From Clostridiaceae bacterium (GTDB taxonomy: Bacteria > Bacillota > Clostridia > Oscillospirales > Acutalibacteraceae), in the NCBI GenBank assembly GCA_016287385.1, contig JAEEWM010000018.1, positions 1 to 48,868 on the forward strand: 48,868 bases of DNA, read 5' to 3'. The translations under genes were made by a program, and so were the position numbers. The number at the start of each line of letters is the position of its first letter. Position 1 is the first letter of the stretch. This document shows positions 8,869 through 16,915 of this stretch, in pieces. The notes beneath the pieces are model-generated. The model was not told where the DNA came from. It made no database searches and saw only the letters and a list, made by a program, of their open reading frames with translations.

Positions 8869-9825
8869 TTATTTTTTCAGACTTTTAATCTGTCTTATGT
8901 CGCTTCCGATAAATTTTTTCGCGGTATAATCGCCAAGCAGGCGCGAAGCCACACGCGGCGTATATCTCTCGTTGATGTCCGCCATTGAAAGATTCGTGTT
9001 TATAATGGTGGGTCTTCTCGCCAAAAGGCGCGTGTTGATTATGTTGTAGACAAGACTCTGTATATACGGTGATACAAATTCTCCGCCCAAATCGTCAATT
9101 ATAAGCAAATCGCAGTTCACCGCGTCAAGATAGCTCTTATCGCTGTGCTCACCGAAATGCTCGCCCTCCATTTTCGCAAAAAGGTTATAGGCACTGCCGT
9201 AAATAACGTTATATCCCCCGGCTATAAGCTCATAAGCTATCGCAAGCGACAGGTGCGTTTTGCCCAGCCCCGTATTGCCCATAAAAAGCAGGCTTTTTGA
9301 GGAAGACGGATTAAACCCTATCGCATATTCGCGGCAGAGTTTAAGTATTTCGGTCATACGTTTTTTGGGGCTTACGCCGTCGGCGGCCGCGTCGGGATAA
9401 AAGCTTAAATCAAAATTTTCAAAGCGGCACTCGCCTATCGGTACGGCAGCGGAAATCTCCTTCAAATAAAGATCTGTCGCCGCTTTTTTTACGCAGTCGC
9501 ATATCGCGCCCTCAACGTAACCTGTATCGTGACACTTTTCACAGTCGTACTCAACTTCGCCTATACCCGCGTCTTTCAGCAGCTCCTCGCGCCGGATGTT
9601 GAGGTCAACAAGAGTGCTTTTGAGTTTTTCAATTTGCGACTTGTCGCCCGATATGGCGGTAAGCGCGATTTTAGCGCCCAAAGAAGCAATTGTGTTTTTA
9701 ACCTCTCTGTAACGCGAATCATCTTTTTCAAGCGCCTTTAAGGCGTTTTCCCTTATGGCGGCGCGCGCCGAACGCAGACTGCGCTTTTGCTCCATACAGA
9801 TATCAAGACATTCCCTTTTCGTCAT
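8869..9825 (-). CDS. dnaI: DnaI/DnaC-type helicase loader ATPase
   Basis: This 318-residue AAA+ protein loads the replicative helicase during initiation and restart. The N-terminal part (about 1-95) is helical and would contact the helicase; it is followed by a zinc-binding motif CEKCHDTG ... CDC. The ATPase core has Walker A GNTGLGKTH, Walker B CDLLIIDDLGGEF, and an arginine-rich C-terminus (RVASRLLG). The gene sits 12 bp after a DnaD-domain gene, a pairing widely seen in Firmicutes where DnaB/DnaD and DnaI act together. Confidence 0.9.
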   Translation of the reverse strand: MTKRECLDICMEQKRSLRSARAAIRENALKALEKDDSRYREVKNTIASLGAKIALTAISGDKSQIEKLKSTLVDLNIRREELLKDAGIGEVEYDCEKCHDTGYVEGAICDCVKKAATDLYLKEISAAVPIGECRFENFDLSFYPDAAADGVSPKKRMTEILKLCREYAIGFNPSSSKSLLFMGNTGLGKTHLSLAIAYELIAGGYNVIYGSAYNLFAKMEGEHFGEHSDKSYLDAVNCDLLIIDDLGGEFVSPYIQSLVYNIINTRLLARRPTIINTNLSMADINERYTPRVASRLLGDYTAKKFIGSDIRQIKSLKK

Positions 9826-9837
9826 ACTGCTCGTCCC

Positions 9838-10755
9838 CTAATCACTGTTCAGTTTTGCTTCAAAAGCATCCAGATCGAACCCGGCGAAATCGTTTGATTT
9901 TCCTTTTTTGTTTACGGACGGTTTCTTTTCGCCGTTTTTAACTTCCTCAACCGTTTTATAACCCGCCGTGTGCCATTTTTCGAGCACCTTGCCTATGTAC
10001 GGGAAGGATATTTTCGCCTTTTGGTCTATGCAGACGTCATACGCCGCTTTAAGCATTTCGGGCGACATTCCCCACTCGTTTACCCAGAGATTTGAAAACT
10101 CGTTTTCCTTTTCACTCGGTATCCTCTGTTCTATCCCGAACGCACGGCGTACAACGCCGAACGCCAGCTTGCCGCGCACCTGGCGGGAGATTTCCTCCTC
10201 GGCGTCACGCACGGTCTGAACGCCGTCTTTAAGCCATTTTACCGCAGTGGTTTTAACGTACGAAAGGTTTGCCTTTTTCTCCGCCGCGGCGTGCTGTAAG
10301 AGCAGAAGGATAACCGACACGTCCATACCGTAATCGTCGTAAAGCGACACGAGCAGGCGGCTTTCGTTATTTTTCAGGTTCCTGCCGAATTTGAGTTGTG
10401 CTTCGCGCAAAAGAAGGCGCACCCTATCGTCCTCCATACCGCGCATTATCACATCGGTACGCGTTGGCAGTTCGGAACTGATAACGACCTTTTTTCCGGT
10501 GCTCTCGGGCACGCTGTCTTCCCTTTCGAGTATACCGCAGCGAACCCAGAAAAGCAACGCGTCCTCCGCGTCGGTTTTGCTTATTGACAACTTATCCGCT
10601 ATGCTTTGCGGGTCGATTTTTTCCGACAGGTCGCGCATAGCGAGGATAAGGACCTTTAACTGTTCGCCGGAGGCAAGTTTTATGTACTTGTCCGCAACGT
10701 CGCAGGGCAACGGAAAAGACGATGAAATAGTTTTGAAGTTGAGAGAAAATTCCAT
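9838..10755 (-). CDS. DnaD-domain replication initiation protein
   Basis: The 305-residue protein has an N-terminal winged-helix region (about 1-100; ADKLSISKTDAEDALLFWVRCGIL) and DnaD-type C-terminal domains. The segment YDDYGMDVSVILLLLQ ... YVKTTAVKWLKDGV at about 140-180 is the signature of the DnaB/DnaD DDBH2 domain, which remodels DNA and helps bring in the helicase. A second, diverged copy follows (WGMSPEMLKAAYDVC ... YIGKVLEKWHTAG). It has its own promoter and a strong AAGGAGG ribosome binding site, and precedes dnaI. Confidence 0.88.
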   Translation of the reverse strand: MEFSLNFKTISSSFPLPCDVADKYIKLASGEQLKVLILAMRDLSEKIDPQSIADKLSISKTDAEDALLFWVRCGILEREDSVPESTGKKVVISSELPTRTDVIMRGMEDDRVRLLLREAQLKFGRNLKNNESRLLVSLYDDYGMDVSVILLLLQHAAAEKKANLSYVKTTAVKWLKDGVQTVRDAEEEISRQVRGKLAFGVVRRAFGIEQRIPSEKENEFSNLWVNEWGMSPEMLKAAYDVCIDQKAKISFPYIGKVLEKWHTAGYKTVEEVKNGEKKPSVNKKGKSNDFAGFDLDAFEAKLNSD

Positions 10756-10784
10756 AAAACGACCTCCTTCTCGCGTGTCTTAAT

Positions 10785-10813
10785 ATTATATCAGCAAAGT
10801 CGCAATTTGTAAA
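10785..10813 (-). promoter_or_regulatory. SigA-type promoter of the dnaD gene
   Basis: On the minus strand -35 TTTACA (10808-10813) and -10 TATAAT (10785-10790) are separated by 17 bp, about 30 bp upstream of the dnaD start. It begins only four bases after the 5S terminator region. Confidence 0.75.
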
Positions 10814-10816
10814 TAG

Positions 10817-10847
10817 AAAAAACGCCCGTCAAAAGACGAGCGTTCTT
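10817..10847 (-). terminator. Terminator of the 5S rRNA gene
   Basis: The minus strand reads AACGCTCGTC, a short loop, GACGGGCGTT and then TTTTC, directly after the 5S 3' end. Confidence 0.85.
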
Positions 10848-10850
10848 AAA

Positions 10851-10966
<116 letters not shown>

Positions 10967-10993
10967 CTGGTCTGTCATCAAGACAGCAAAGTG

Positions 10994-11022
10994 ATTATAC
11001 TACACAAAAGTTGGTTTGTCAA
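10994..11022 (-). promoter_or_regulatory. Perfect-consensus promoter of the 5S rRNA
   Basis: The minus strand has TTGACA (11017-11022), a 17-bp spacer and TATAAT (10994-10999). Transcription would start near 10987, about 20 bases before the mature 5S. That leader holds a small stem (CTGTC/GACAG, 10972-10986) which could guide 5' processing. Confidence 0.9.
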
Positions 11023-11032
11023 GGGTTATTTT

Positions 11033-11815
11033 TCAAAAATTCAAAACTTCTTTCAGCTTTTTGTATGAGGCGTACAGTTCATCCGCGTTTTTGTAAGCGT
11101 CACGATAGACCTCTATTATCGCGTCGCCCTTTATTCCTCGCTCTTTGCACAGTTCAAAAAACGCCGGAAAATCGAAACTGCCGGAAAGCGGAAGCATGCA
11201 GTCGTTATCGGGCAGACTGTCGCTTATATGTATATGCTTTATACTGCCGCCGAGCTCCCGCACGGCTTCGAACGGTGAATAGCCGCCCCTTATGCTCTGC
11301 TTTACGTCAAGGCAAAACGCCGCGTCTTCGCCGAGGTATTGCTTCATACTTTTAAGCACCTGAAGATTTCCCGCCCGGAACTTAACCACGTTTTCCTGCA
11401 AAAGAACGGCGCCGTTTTCACGCACAGTTTGCGCGATACGCGCAAAGCGCTCGAAATACCCCTCGTTATCGAGCACGCGATTAGGCTTGCCGCCGTGCAT
11501 GACAATATACTTCGCGCCGAGCTCGCCTGCGATTTCGGCATAGCGTTTATACTGCCCTATCGCCTCGACATAGCGGCGTTCATAATTTGAAAAAAGCATG
11601 AATGACTCCGCAAGCGACATGGTAGGATGAATTGAAACAATATTTATACCGTATTCGTCCTTTATCTCTTTAAGTCCGTTGACAAAGCTTTTTTCAAGCT
11701 CACAGTTTGCGTTAAAAAATATTTCGGTTGTGTTTATGCCCGCTCTCGCGACGCTTAAAAGCGATTTTTCCGTTTCAAGCGGATAGAGGCATGAGGTCGA
11801 AACGCCGATATTCAC
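11033..11815 (-). CDS. Sugar phosphate isomerase/epimerase family TIM-barrel protein
   Basis: The 260-residue protein looks like a xylose isomerase-like TIM barrel (AP endonuclease family 2 fold). Visible strands end in metal-binding residues: LLQENVVKF (Glu), FCLDVKQS (Asp), IKHIHISDS (His/Asp) and AIIEVYR (Glu). Such enzymes act on sugars, sugar phosphates or inositols; the substrate cannot be told. I place the start at GTG 11815, because GGGAGG lies six bases upstream inside the end of rqcH and the peptide then begins NIGVSTSCLYP, typical for the family. The start overlaps the upstream stop region (TAATGTG), indicating coupling to rqcH. Confidence 0.8.
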   Translation of the reverse strand: MNIGVSTSCLYPLETEKSLLSVARAGINTTEIFFNANCELEKSFVNGLKEIKDEYGINIVSIHPTMSLAESFMLFSNYERRYVEAIGQYKRYAEIAGELGAKYIVMHGGKPNRVLDNEGYFERFARIAQTVRENGAVLLQENVVKFRAGNLQVLKSMKQYLGEDAAFCLDVKQSIRGGYSPFEAVRELGGSIKHIHISDSLPDNDCMLPLSGSFDFPAFFELCKERGIKGDAIIEVYRDAYKNADELYASYKKLKEVLNF

Positions 11816-11816
11816 A

Positions 11817-13523
11817 TTATTCCTCCCAAGGTGTGACAAATACCGTTTTATTTGTCGTATATATCACCATTCCGGCTTTGGCGCCCGCAGGTTTTTTCAC
11901 ATACTTTACCGGGGTGTAATCTACCGGAACGTTTGACGAATTCTTCGCTCGCGAATTTTTCGCGGCAAGTTTTGCGGCGAAAAGAAGCGTTTGGCCGCTT
12001 ATCTGCTTACCGCCGTTTTTAACCACCACGTGACTGCCGTGAATATTCTTTGTATGAAACCATGTGTCGTTTTTATCGGCAAGCCGGGTAGTTATATAGT
12101 CGTTTTGAATGTTGTTGTGCCCTACATAAATCGCATACCCCTCGTCAGAGGTATAACGCTCGGTACGCGGCGCGGCGGCCGCGCGCTTTGCCGCGCGTTT
12201 TTCCTTTATGTATCCCGAAGAAACGAGTTCTTCGCGAATGCCGCCGATATCGTCCGTATCCGTCGCGCGCTCGATACTTTCAAGTACCGAGTCGAGGTAA
12301 TCAATTTCCGCTTTGTCCGAATCGATAAGAGCACCGAGACTCGCGCTTGCCGAACAACTCTTTTTATATTCCTTAAAATATTTTGCGGCGTTTGCCGCCG
12401 GCGATAAGGCGGGGTCAAGCTTTATTTTAACGGAAGAGAGATTTTCATCATAAAAATTCTGCACCTTGCAGGAAGCGTCCCCCGGCTTTATAAGGTGAAT
12501 ATTCGCCTTTATCAGTTCGCCGTAAATACGCAGTTTTTCACGGTCCTTTGTCGCTTCAAGGTCGCGTATCCGCAAATTCATTCTGCGTTTTGCCCGTGAG
12601 AGATAATTGTTTACGGTTTTATTTATATCGGCGGTCCTGCGGCGAAGCCGCGCCGCTTTGTCCCGTTCCGAAAAAAACTCGCAGAGCATAGCGCTGCCGG
12701 AAGAAAAATACTTTTTTGTGTAGGTGTTTGAATACTGGTTTATATCGATAAACGAAAAATCCTTGGGCACGCCGTTCTCATACAAAACGGTATAACGCGG
12801 CGCGTTTTGTACCGCTTCCCTTAAAGCTTCGAGCGGTGCGCGCAGGTGTTCCGCGCCGAGCATACCAAGGTCGCCTTCAACCGTGCCGAAAGCCGAAAAG
12901 ACCGTTTCCCTGCAAACAAGAGGCGAAAGCCCGTCAAGCGTATTAAGCAGCGCGGCAGAGGCCTCGCCGCCCACCTTTTCTATCGCGGATATAACGTCCG
13001 GAATATCGGCAGACAGTATATTTAACTTGCCACGGTCTTCGGGATAAGAGTATTTACAACCGGGCATTATCATACGTGCGGCGGTAATATCGCTGCGCAC
13101 CATCGCATCGGATATTCTGCCGTTTTCATCCGTAAGTATTATGTTGTTACTGCCGCCGATAAACTCGCAAATGATTTTCGGAGATACGATATCGCCCATC
13201 TCGTTTACCGCCTGAAACTCAAGCTCTATTACTCTTTCAAGTCCCTTTTGCTTTGCTCCAGTAAATCTCGCGGAAGAAAAAATCTTTCGCGCCAGCATAC
13301 AAAACATAGGCGGCTCGTACGGGTTCTCGAATTTAGCGTCGGTAAACCCTATTCTGGCGGCGCCGTTTCGCGCCGAAATATGCAGCTTCTCTGAAAAGTC
13401 TTTCTTTTTAAGATAGAGTACAAGCTCATCCTTCGAGGGCTGATATATTTTTTCAACGTGCGCGCCCTCGGCGCTGCCGAGTTCCGTTAAAAGCGTATGT
13501 ATGAAAGCGCCGTCAAACGCCAT
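11817..13523 (-). CDS. rqcH: NFACT-family ribosome quality control factor RqcH
   Basis: The 568-residue protein has the NFACT-N domain at its start (MAFDGAFIHTLLTEL ... GAHVEKIYQPSKDELVLYL), a helical coiled region at about 290-440 and the C-terminal NFACT-R domain with GYAIYVGHNNIQNDYITTR and DTWFHTKNIHGSHVV. In bacteria RqcH binds stalled large ribosomal subunits and adds alanine tails to the stuck peptide. Older databases call it a fibronectin-binding protein. I choose ATG 13523, preceded by GGGGGAG, over an in-frame upstream start. It overlaps the end of trmK by 11 bp. Confidence 0.93.
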   Translation of the reverse strand: MAFDGAFIHTLLTELGSAEGAHVEKIYQPSKDELVLYLKKKDFSEKLHISARNGAARIGFTDAKFENPYEPPMFCMLARKIFSSARFTGAKQKGLERVIELEFQAVNEMGDIVSPKIICEFIGGSNNIILTDENGRISDAMVRSDITAARMIMPGCKYSYPEDRGKLNILSADIPDVISAIEKVGGEASAALLNTLDGLSPLVCRETVFSAFGTVEGDLGMLGAEHLRAPLEALREAVQNAPRYTVLYENGVPKDFSFIDINQYSNTYTKKYFSSGSAMLCEFFSERDKAARLRRRTADINKTVNNYLSRAKRRMNLRIRDLEATKDREKLRIYGELIKANIHLIKPGDASCKVQNFYDENLSSVKIKLDPALSPAANAAKYFKEYKKSCSASASLGALIDSDKAEIDYLDSVLESIERATDTDDIGGIREELVSSGYIKEKRAAKRAAAAPRTERYTSDEGYAIYVGHNNIQNDYITTRLADKNDTWFHTKNIHGSHVVVKNGGKQISGQTLLFAAKLAAKNSRAKNSSNVPVDYTPVKYVKKPAGAKAGMVIYTTNKTVFVTPWEE

Positions 13524-14205
13524 TTTTCTCCCCCTCACCGAGCAGCTTTTCAAGTTCGGACAGTACGGTTAAATCTTCTTTAAGACGAAAAGCGTTTTTG
13601 CCCGTGTTTTTAAGCTCGTCCGCACGCTTTTTTATAATTGCGTACTGTTTCCCGATATACGCCCTGCCCTCGTCACAGTCGGGTTTTATAAGCCCTATAT
13701 ACTTTCTCGCGCCGTCCGCCCTGTACGCCATACCGCAAAACGCGCACCGCATTACGCTGTACAGTATGCCGTTTTCTTCGACCGCTTTTTCGCACAGTAC
13801 GCAAAAACCGTTTTCAGCCAGAAAAACGCGAAGCTTATCGGCGGAGGTGGTTGGCTGCAGGATAAGCGTAACGCCGGTATCGCGCAAAAACGAAGCGCGC
13901 TCTATTATGCCGGAAATTACCTCGCCGCCCATACCGGCGATTATCACGGTATCCGCCATATCGCGGGTGATTTTCTCAAGGCCGTCGCAGAGATAAAGCT
14001 CTACGCCGTCAGCCCCCGCCGCCGCAAGGTTTTTGCGGGCGGACAAAAGCGGTTTTTCTCTTATATCAGTAGCGCAAACACTTGCGCATCTGCCCGATTT
14101 GTATAAAAAAGCGGGCAGATAGCCGTGGTCGGTTCCTACGTCACACACCCTACTGCCCGGCTCCACCATACCGCCGATAAGCGACAGCCGTTTTGACAAC
14201 GACAT
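13513..14205 (-). CDS. trmK: tRNA (adenine-22-N1)-methyltransferase TrmK
   Basis: The 230-residue SAM-dependent enzyme methylates A22 in the D-loop of tRNA. It begins SLSKRLSLIGGMVEPGSRVCDVGTDHGYLP, with the SAM-binding glycine-rich turn VGTDHGYLP, then ATDIREKPLLSARKN (acidic ribose contact) and the catalytic-type segment VIIAGMGGEVI. A C-terminal helical part completes the family length. The start at 14205 follows the stop of the DUF1858 gene directly (TAATATG), with GAAGG eight bases upstream; an in-frame ATG at 14220 is less likely. Confidence 0.92.
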   Translation of the reverse strand: MSLSKRLSLIGGMVEPGSRVCDVGTDHGYLPAFLYKSGRCASVCATDIREKPLLSARKNLAAAGADGVELYLCDGLEKITRDMADTVIIAGMGGEVISGIIERASFLRDTGVTLILQPTTSADKLRVFLAENGFCVLCEKAVEENGILYSVMRCAFCGMAYRADGARKYIGLIKPDCDEGRAYIGKQYAIIKKRADELKNTGKNAFRLKEDLTVLSELEKLLGEGEKNGV

Positions 14206-14206
14206 A

Positions 14207-14407
14207 TTATTTGCCTTCAAAATGGCGGTTGAGCTGTTCTATGAGCGCGTCGCAGTCGGTGCCGTGCGCGGCGCACGCCTGCTCTATTGTTTCACCTCTT
14301 GAAACCGGACATCCGAGGCAGTGCATACCTATTGCGAGAAAATATTTTCCGGCGGTTTCGTCCTTATCAAGAATATCGCCTATTATCATATCCTTTGTGA
14401 TTTTCAT
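14207..14407 (-). CDS. DUF1858 (hybrid-cluster-associated redox disulfide) small protein
   Basis: This 66-residue protein has the DUF1858 pattern: MKITKDMIIGDILD, then AGKYFLAIGMHCLGCPVSRGETIEQACAAHG with a CxxC pair, and a short C-terminal helix. The CxxC pair could form a redox-active disulfide; the physiological partner is not known. The ATG at 14407 has AGGAAG seven bases upstream; an in-frame TTG at 14425 is less likely. It is embedded between yhaM and trmK with almost no spacing. Confidence 0.85.
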   Translation of the reverse strand: MKITKDMIIGDILDKDETAGKYFLAIGMHCLGCPVSRGETIEQACAAHGTDCDALIEQLNRHFEGK

Positions 14408-14421
14408 AAAATTACTTCCTT

Positions 14422-15393
14422 TCAAAAAAGTTTTGTTTCGTCTTCAAGATTTTTTCTTTCGGGATTATAGAGTCTGCGATTGTCAAGCGACCACATACGC
14501 GGTGAAAACTCGCCGCCTTTAAGCGGCGCCTCCGCCTCGCGCATAATATAAATGCGGGAGTCGAGCAGGTCAAGTTCGGAGAGGATTTCCGCTTCGATAA
14601 ACATAGGTCTTACCGCGGCGCCGAAGTCCGGCTCGCCGTGATGCGAGAGTATCATGTGTTGAAGTAAAACGGAAGTTTCACGGCTTATGCCGAGACGTTT
14701 TGAGTATTCGTCAACCTTTGCCGCACCCATAGCGATATGCCCGAGTAAAGTTCCCTCCACCGTGGTGCCGTCGGCAATGCCCGCGTCACCGACGTTATAC
14801 TCCTCGATTTTCGAAATATCGTGGAGTATTGCCCCGGAAATAAGCAGTTCCCTGTCCACAAAAGTGTATATTTCACACACACTTTCACAGAGTCTTACTA
14901 TTGACAGCGTGTGCATTAAAAGCCCCGAACGGATGGCGTGGTGAAGCTTATTTGCCGCCGGCCAGTAAAGGAGTTTTTCCTTATTATCAGTCAGAATTGC
15001 CGAAACTATGCTTTTTAGCTCCGAATCCTTAAATCCGGACACAATACGCATCAGCTCGTCAAACATTTGCCCGCCCGAATAATTCACACTGCGCACAAGG
15101 TCCTTCATATCGACGTTATCCTCCGGGTACGCGGTCCTTATGCGGTCTATGCGTAATTGGTCGGTTCCGTTGTAGCGGCTTACCGTACCGCGCACCTTGA
15201 CTATATCCTGCGCCTTGTATTCCCCGTGTTCAGCCGGTGAATAACGCCACAGTTTTGCGTTGATATCTCCCGAAACGTCACTGAGGGTAAAATCAAGATA
15301 TACATCGCCCTTTGAGGAGGTTTTCTTTTCGACCTCTTTTACAAGGCAAAAACCCTCGACCTTTCCGTTATTGTCAATTTCTTTGAAATTCAT
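14422..15393 (-). CDS. yhaM: 3'-5' exoribonuclease YhaM
   Basis: The 323-residue protein has an N-terminal OB-fold nucleic-acid-binding domain (about 10-100; GDVYLDFTLSDVSGDINAKLW, DIVKVRGTVSRYNGTDQLRI) and a C-terminal HD phosphohydrolase domain with HHAIRSGLLMHTLSIV, the paired ISGAILHDISKIEEY and a later LLQHMILSHHGEPDFGA. This two-part layout is that of YhaM, a manganese-dependent exonuclease that trims RNA 3' ends. It begins four bases after the purA stop, with an AAAGGAA ribosome binding site. Confidence 0.9.
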   Translation of the reverse strand: MNFKEIDNNGKVEGFCLVKEVEKKTSSKGDVYLDFTLSDVSGDINAKLWRYSPAEHGEYKAQDIVKVRGTVSRYNGTDQLRIDRIRTAYPEDNVDMKDLVRSVNYSGGQMFDELMRIVSGFKDSELKSIVSAILTDNKEKLLYWPAANKLHHAIRSGLLMHTLSIVRLCESVCEIYTFVDRELLISGAILHDISKIEEYNVGDAGIADGTTVEGTLLGHIAMGAAKVDEYSKRLGISRETSVLLQHMILSHHGEPDFGAAVRPMFIEAEILSELDLLDSRIYIMREAEAPLKGGEFSPRMWSLDNRRLYNPERKNLEDETKLF

Positions 15394-15397
15394 ACCG

Positions 15398-16675
15398 TTA
15401 TTCCTTTATGATTATATTTTCCCTCGCGGGACCGTTGCTTATCATGGCGAATTTATAACCTATCCGCTCCTCGATAAACTCAATGTACTTACGGCAATTC
15501 TCCGGCAGGTCGGAATACTTTTTAATGCCGGAAATGTCGCACTTCCAGCCCTTTAATGTTTCGAGCACCGGCTTTGCTTTTTCGAGTTTGCTCGTTACCG
15601 GGAAATCAGTCGTTATCACACCGTCAATCTCATACCCGGTGCAGACCTTTATCTCGTCTAAATATCCGAGTGCATCAACCACCGTAAGTATCGGGTGCGT
15701 GGTGCCCTGAACGTCACATCCGTAGCGGGTCGCGACGCAGTCAAACCAGCCCATTCTGCGGGGTCTGCCGGTAGTGGCGCCGTACTCGCCGCCGTCACCG
15801 CCGTGGTCGCGCATCTGCGCCGCTTCTTCGCCGAATATTTCGCTGACGAAAGCGCCGGCGCCGACCGCCGATGAATACGCTTTAATAACGGTATAAATCT
15901 CCTTTATCGAATACGGCGGAAGTCCCGTGCCGACAGCGCCGTACGCCGCTATCGTGTTAGAAGACGTAACCATAGGATAAATGCCGTGGTCGGTATCCTT
16001 CAGGGTGCCGAGCTGACCTTCAAGAAGTATGGTCTTGCCCGCTTTGTCCGCCTCAAAGCAGAGCTTGCGCACATCACCGACAAAGTCTTTTATGCCCTCG
16101 CGCCAGGTCATCATTTTATCAAACAACCCGTCCGCGTCAATCGGCGCTTTATGATAGAGATTTTCAATCATTATGTTTTTGACTTCGAGCACGCGCTTTA
16201 TTTTTTCTTTAAGGGCGGCCTCGTCAAAAAGCTCGCAAACCTGAAAACCGATTTTTGCATATTTATCCGAATAGAACGGCGCAATACCCGATTTGGTAGA
16301 GCCGAAGCTCGCTTTGCCGAGGCGCTCCTCCTCGTAAACGTCAAAAAGAACGTGGTACGGCATAACCATCTGACAACGCTCGCTTATAACGAGCTTCGGC
16401 TTCGGAACACCGCGTGAAACGATTTCGTCATACTCTTTGAGAAGCTTGTCAACATCGAGCGCCACACCGTTGCCGATACAGTTTGTAACACCCTCGTTAA
16501 AAACGCCGGAAGGCATTGTATGAAGGGCAAATTTGCCATACTGATTGTGTATGGTGTGACCGGCGTTCGCGCCGCCCTGAAACCTTACCACAATGTCGGC
16601 CTGACATGCCAGCATATCGGTAATTTTGCCTTTGCCCTCGTCGCCCCAGTTGGCGCCGACTACTGCTTTAACCAT
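15398..16675 (-). CDS. purA: Adenylosuccinate synthase
   Basis: The 425-residue enzyme joins IMP and aspartate using GTP, the first committed step to AMP. The GTP-binding start VVGANWGDEGKGKITDML, the IMP-loop region RFQGGANAGHTI, and GIAPFYSDK, LLEGQLGTLKD and TTGRPRRMGWFD motifs are all present, and length is normal. I choose ATG 16675 (AGGAG eight bases upstream) because the family starts at this point; the longer frame adds 15 unrelated residues. It leads a six-gene co-directional cluster and has two tandem promoters. Confidence 0.96.
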   Translation of the reverse strand: MVKAVVGANWGDEGKGKITDMLACQADIVVRFQGGANAGHTIHNQYGKFALHTMPSGVFNEGVTNCIGNGVALDVDKLLKEYDEIVSRGVPKPKLVISERCQMVMPYHVLFDVYEEERLGKASFGSTKSGIAPFYSDKYAKIGFQVCELFDEAALKEKIKRVLEVKNIMIENLYHKAPIDADGLFDKMMTWREGIKDFVGDVRKLCFEADKAGKTILLEGQLGTLKDTDHGIYPMVTSSNTIAAYGAVGTGLPPYSIKEIYTVIKAYSSAVGAGAFVSEIFGEEAAQMRDHGGDGGEYGATTGRPRRMGWFDCVATRYGCDVQGTTHPILTVVDALGYLDEIKVCTGYEIDGVITTDFPVTSKLEKAKPVLETLKGWKCDISGIKKYSDLPENCRKYIEFIEERIGYKFAMISNGPARENIIIKE

Positions 16676-16708
16676 ACAAAAAACTCCTATCAAGATAATT
16701 ACCGGAAC

Positions 16709-16737
16709 ATTATAATACAACCGCTACCCCTTTTCAA
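16709..16737 (-). promoter_or_regulatory. Proximal purA promoter
   Basis: The minus strand has -35 TTGAAA (16732-16737), a 17-bp spacer and -10 TATAAT (16709-16714), giving a leader of about 25-30 bases before the purA ATG. Confidence 0.65.
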
Positions 16738-16801
16738 GATAAGGTGAATATTTATTCATCGGTAACCGTATTTAGGGCGGTATGCCCCGCCACACTGAAT
16801 T

Positions 16802-16830
16802 ATTATACCAACTGCACAAGCCAATGTCAA
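16802..16830 (-). promoter_or_regulatory. Distal, perfect-consensus purA promoter
   Basis: TTGACA (16825-16830) and TATAAT (16802-16807) are 17 bp apart on the minus strand. Transcripts would carry a leader of about 120 bases that can form small stems (for example TGAATA/TATTCA, near 16745-16760). Confidence 0.75.
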
Positions 16831-16838
16831 TGAATTGT

Positions 16839-16853
16839 AGCATATATAATGCT
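16839..16853. promoter_or_regulatory. Palindrome between the divergent purA and export promoters
   Basis: AGCATATATAATGCT has perfect 5-bp arms around ATATA. It lies just upstream of both -35 elements and could be an operator, but no regulator is known and AT-rich palindromes arise by chance. Confidence 0.3.
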
Positions 16854-16881
16854 TGTATTAAATAAATCAGTGTGTTATAAT
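16853..16881 (+). promoter_or_regulatory. Promoter of the polysaccharide export genes
   Basis: TTGTAT (16853-16858), a 17-bp spacer and TATAAT (16876-16881) lie about 35 bases upstream of the wzm-type TTG start. Confidence 0.7.
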
Positions 16882-16915
16882 AACACCGTAAAGTTCACTC
16901 ACGGGAGGTAAACCG

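Noticed and set aside
16676-16795. Possible riboswitch in the purA leader
   Set aside because: Only short, weak stems are visible and no known aptamer core is present.
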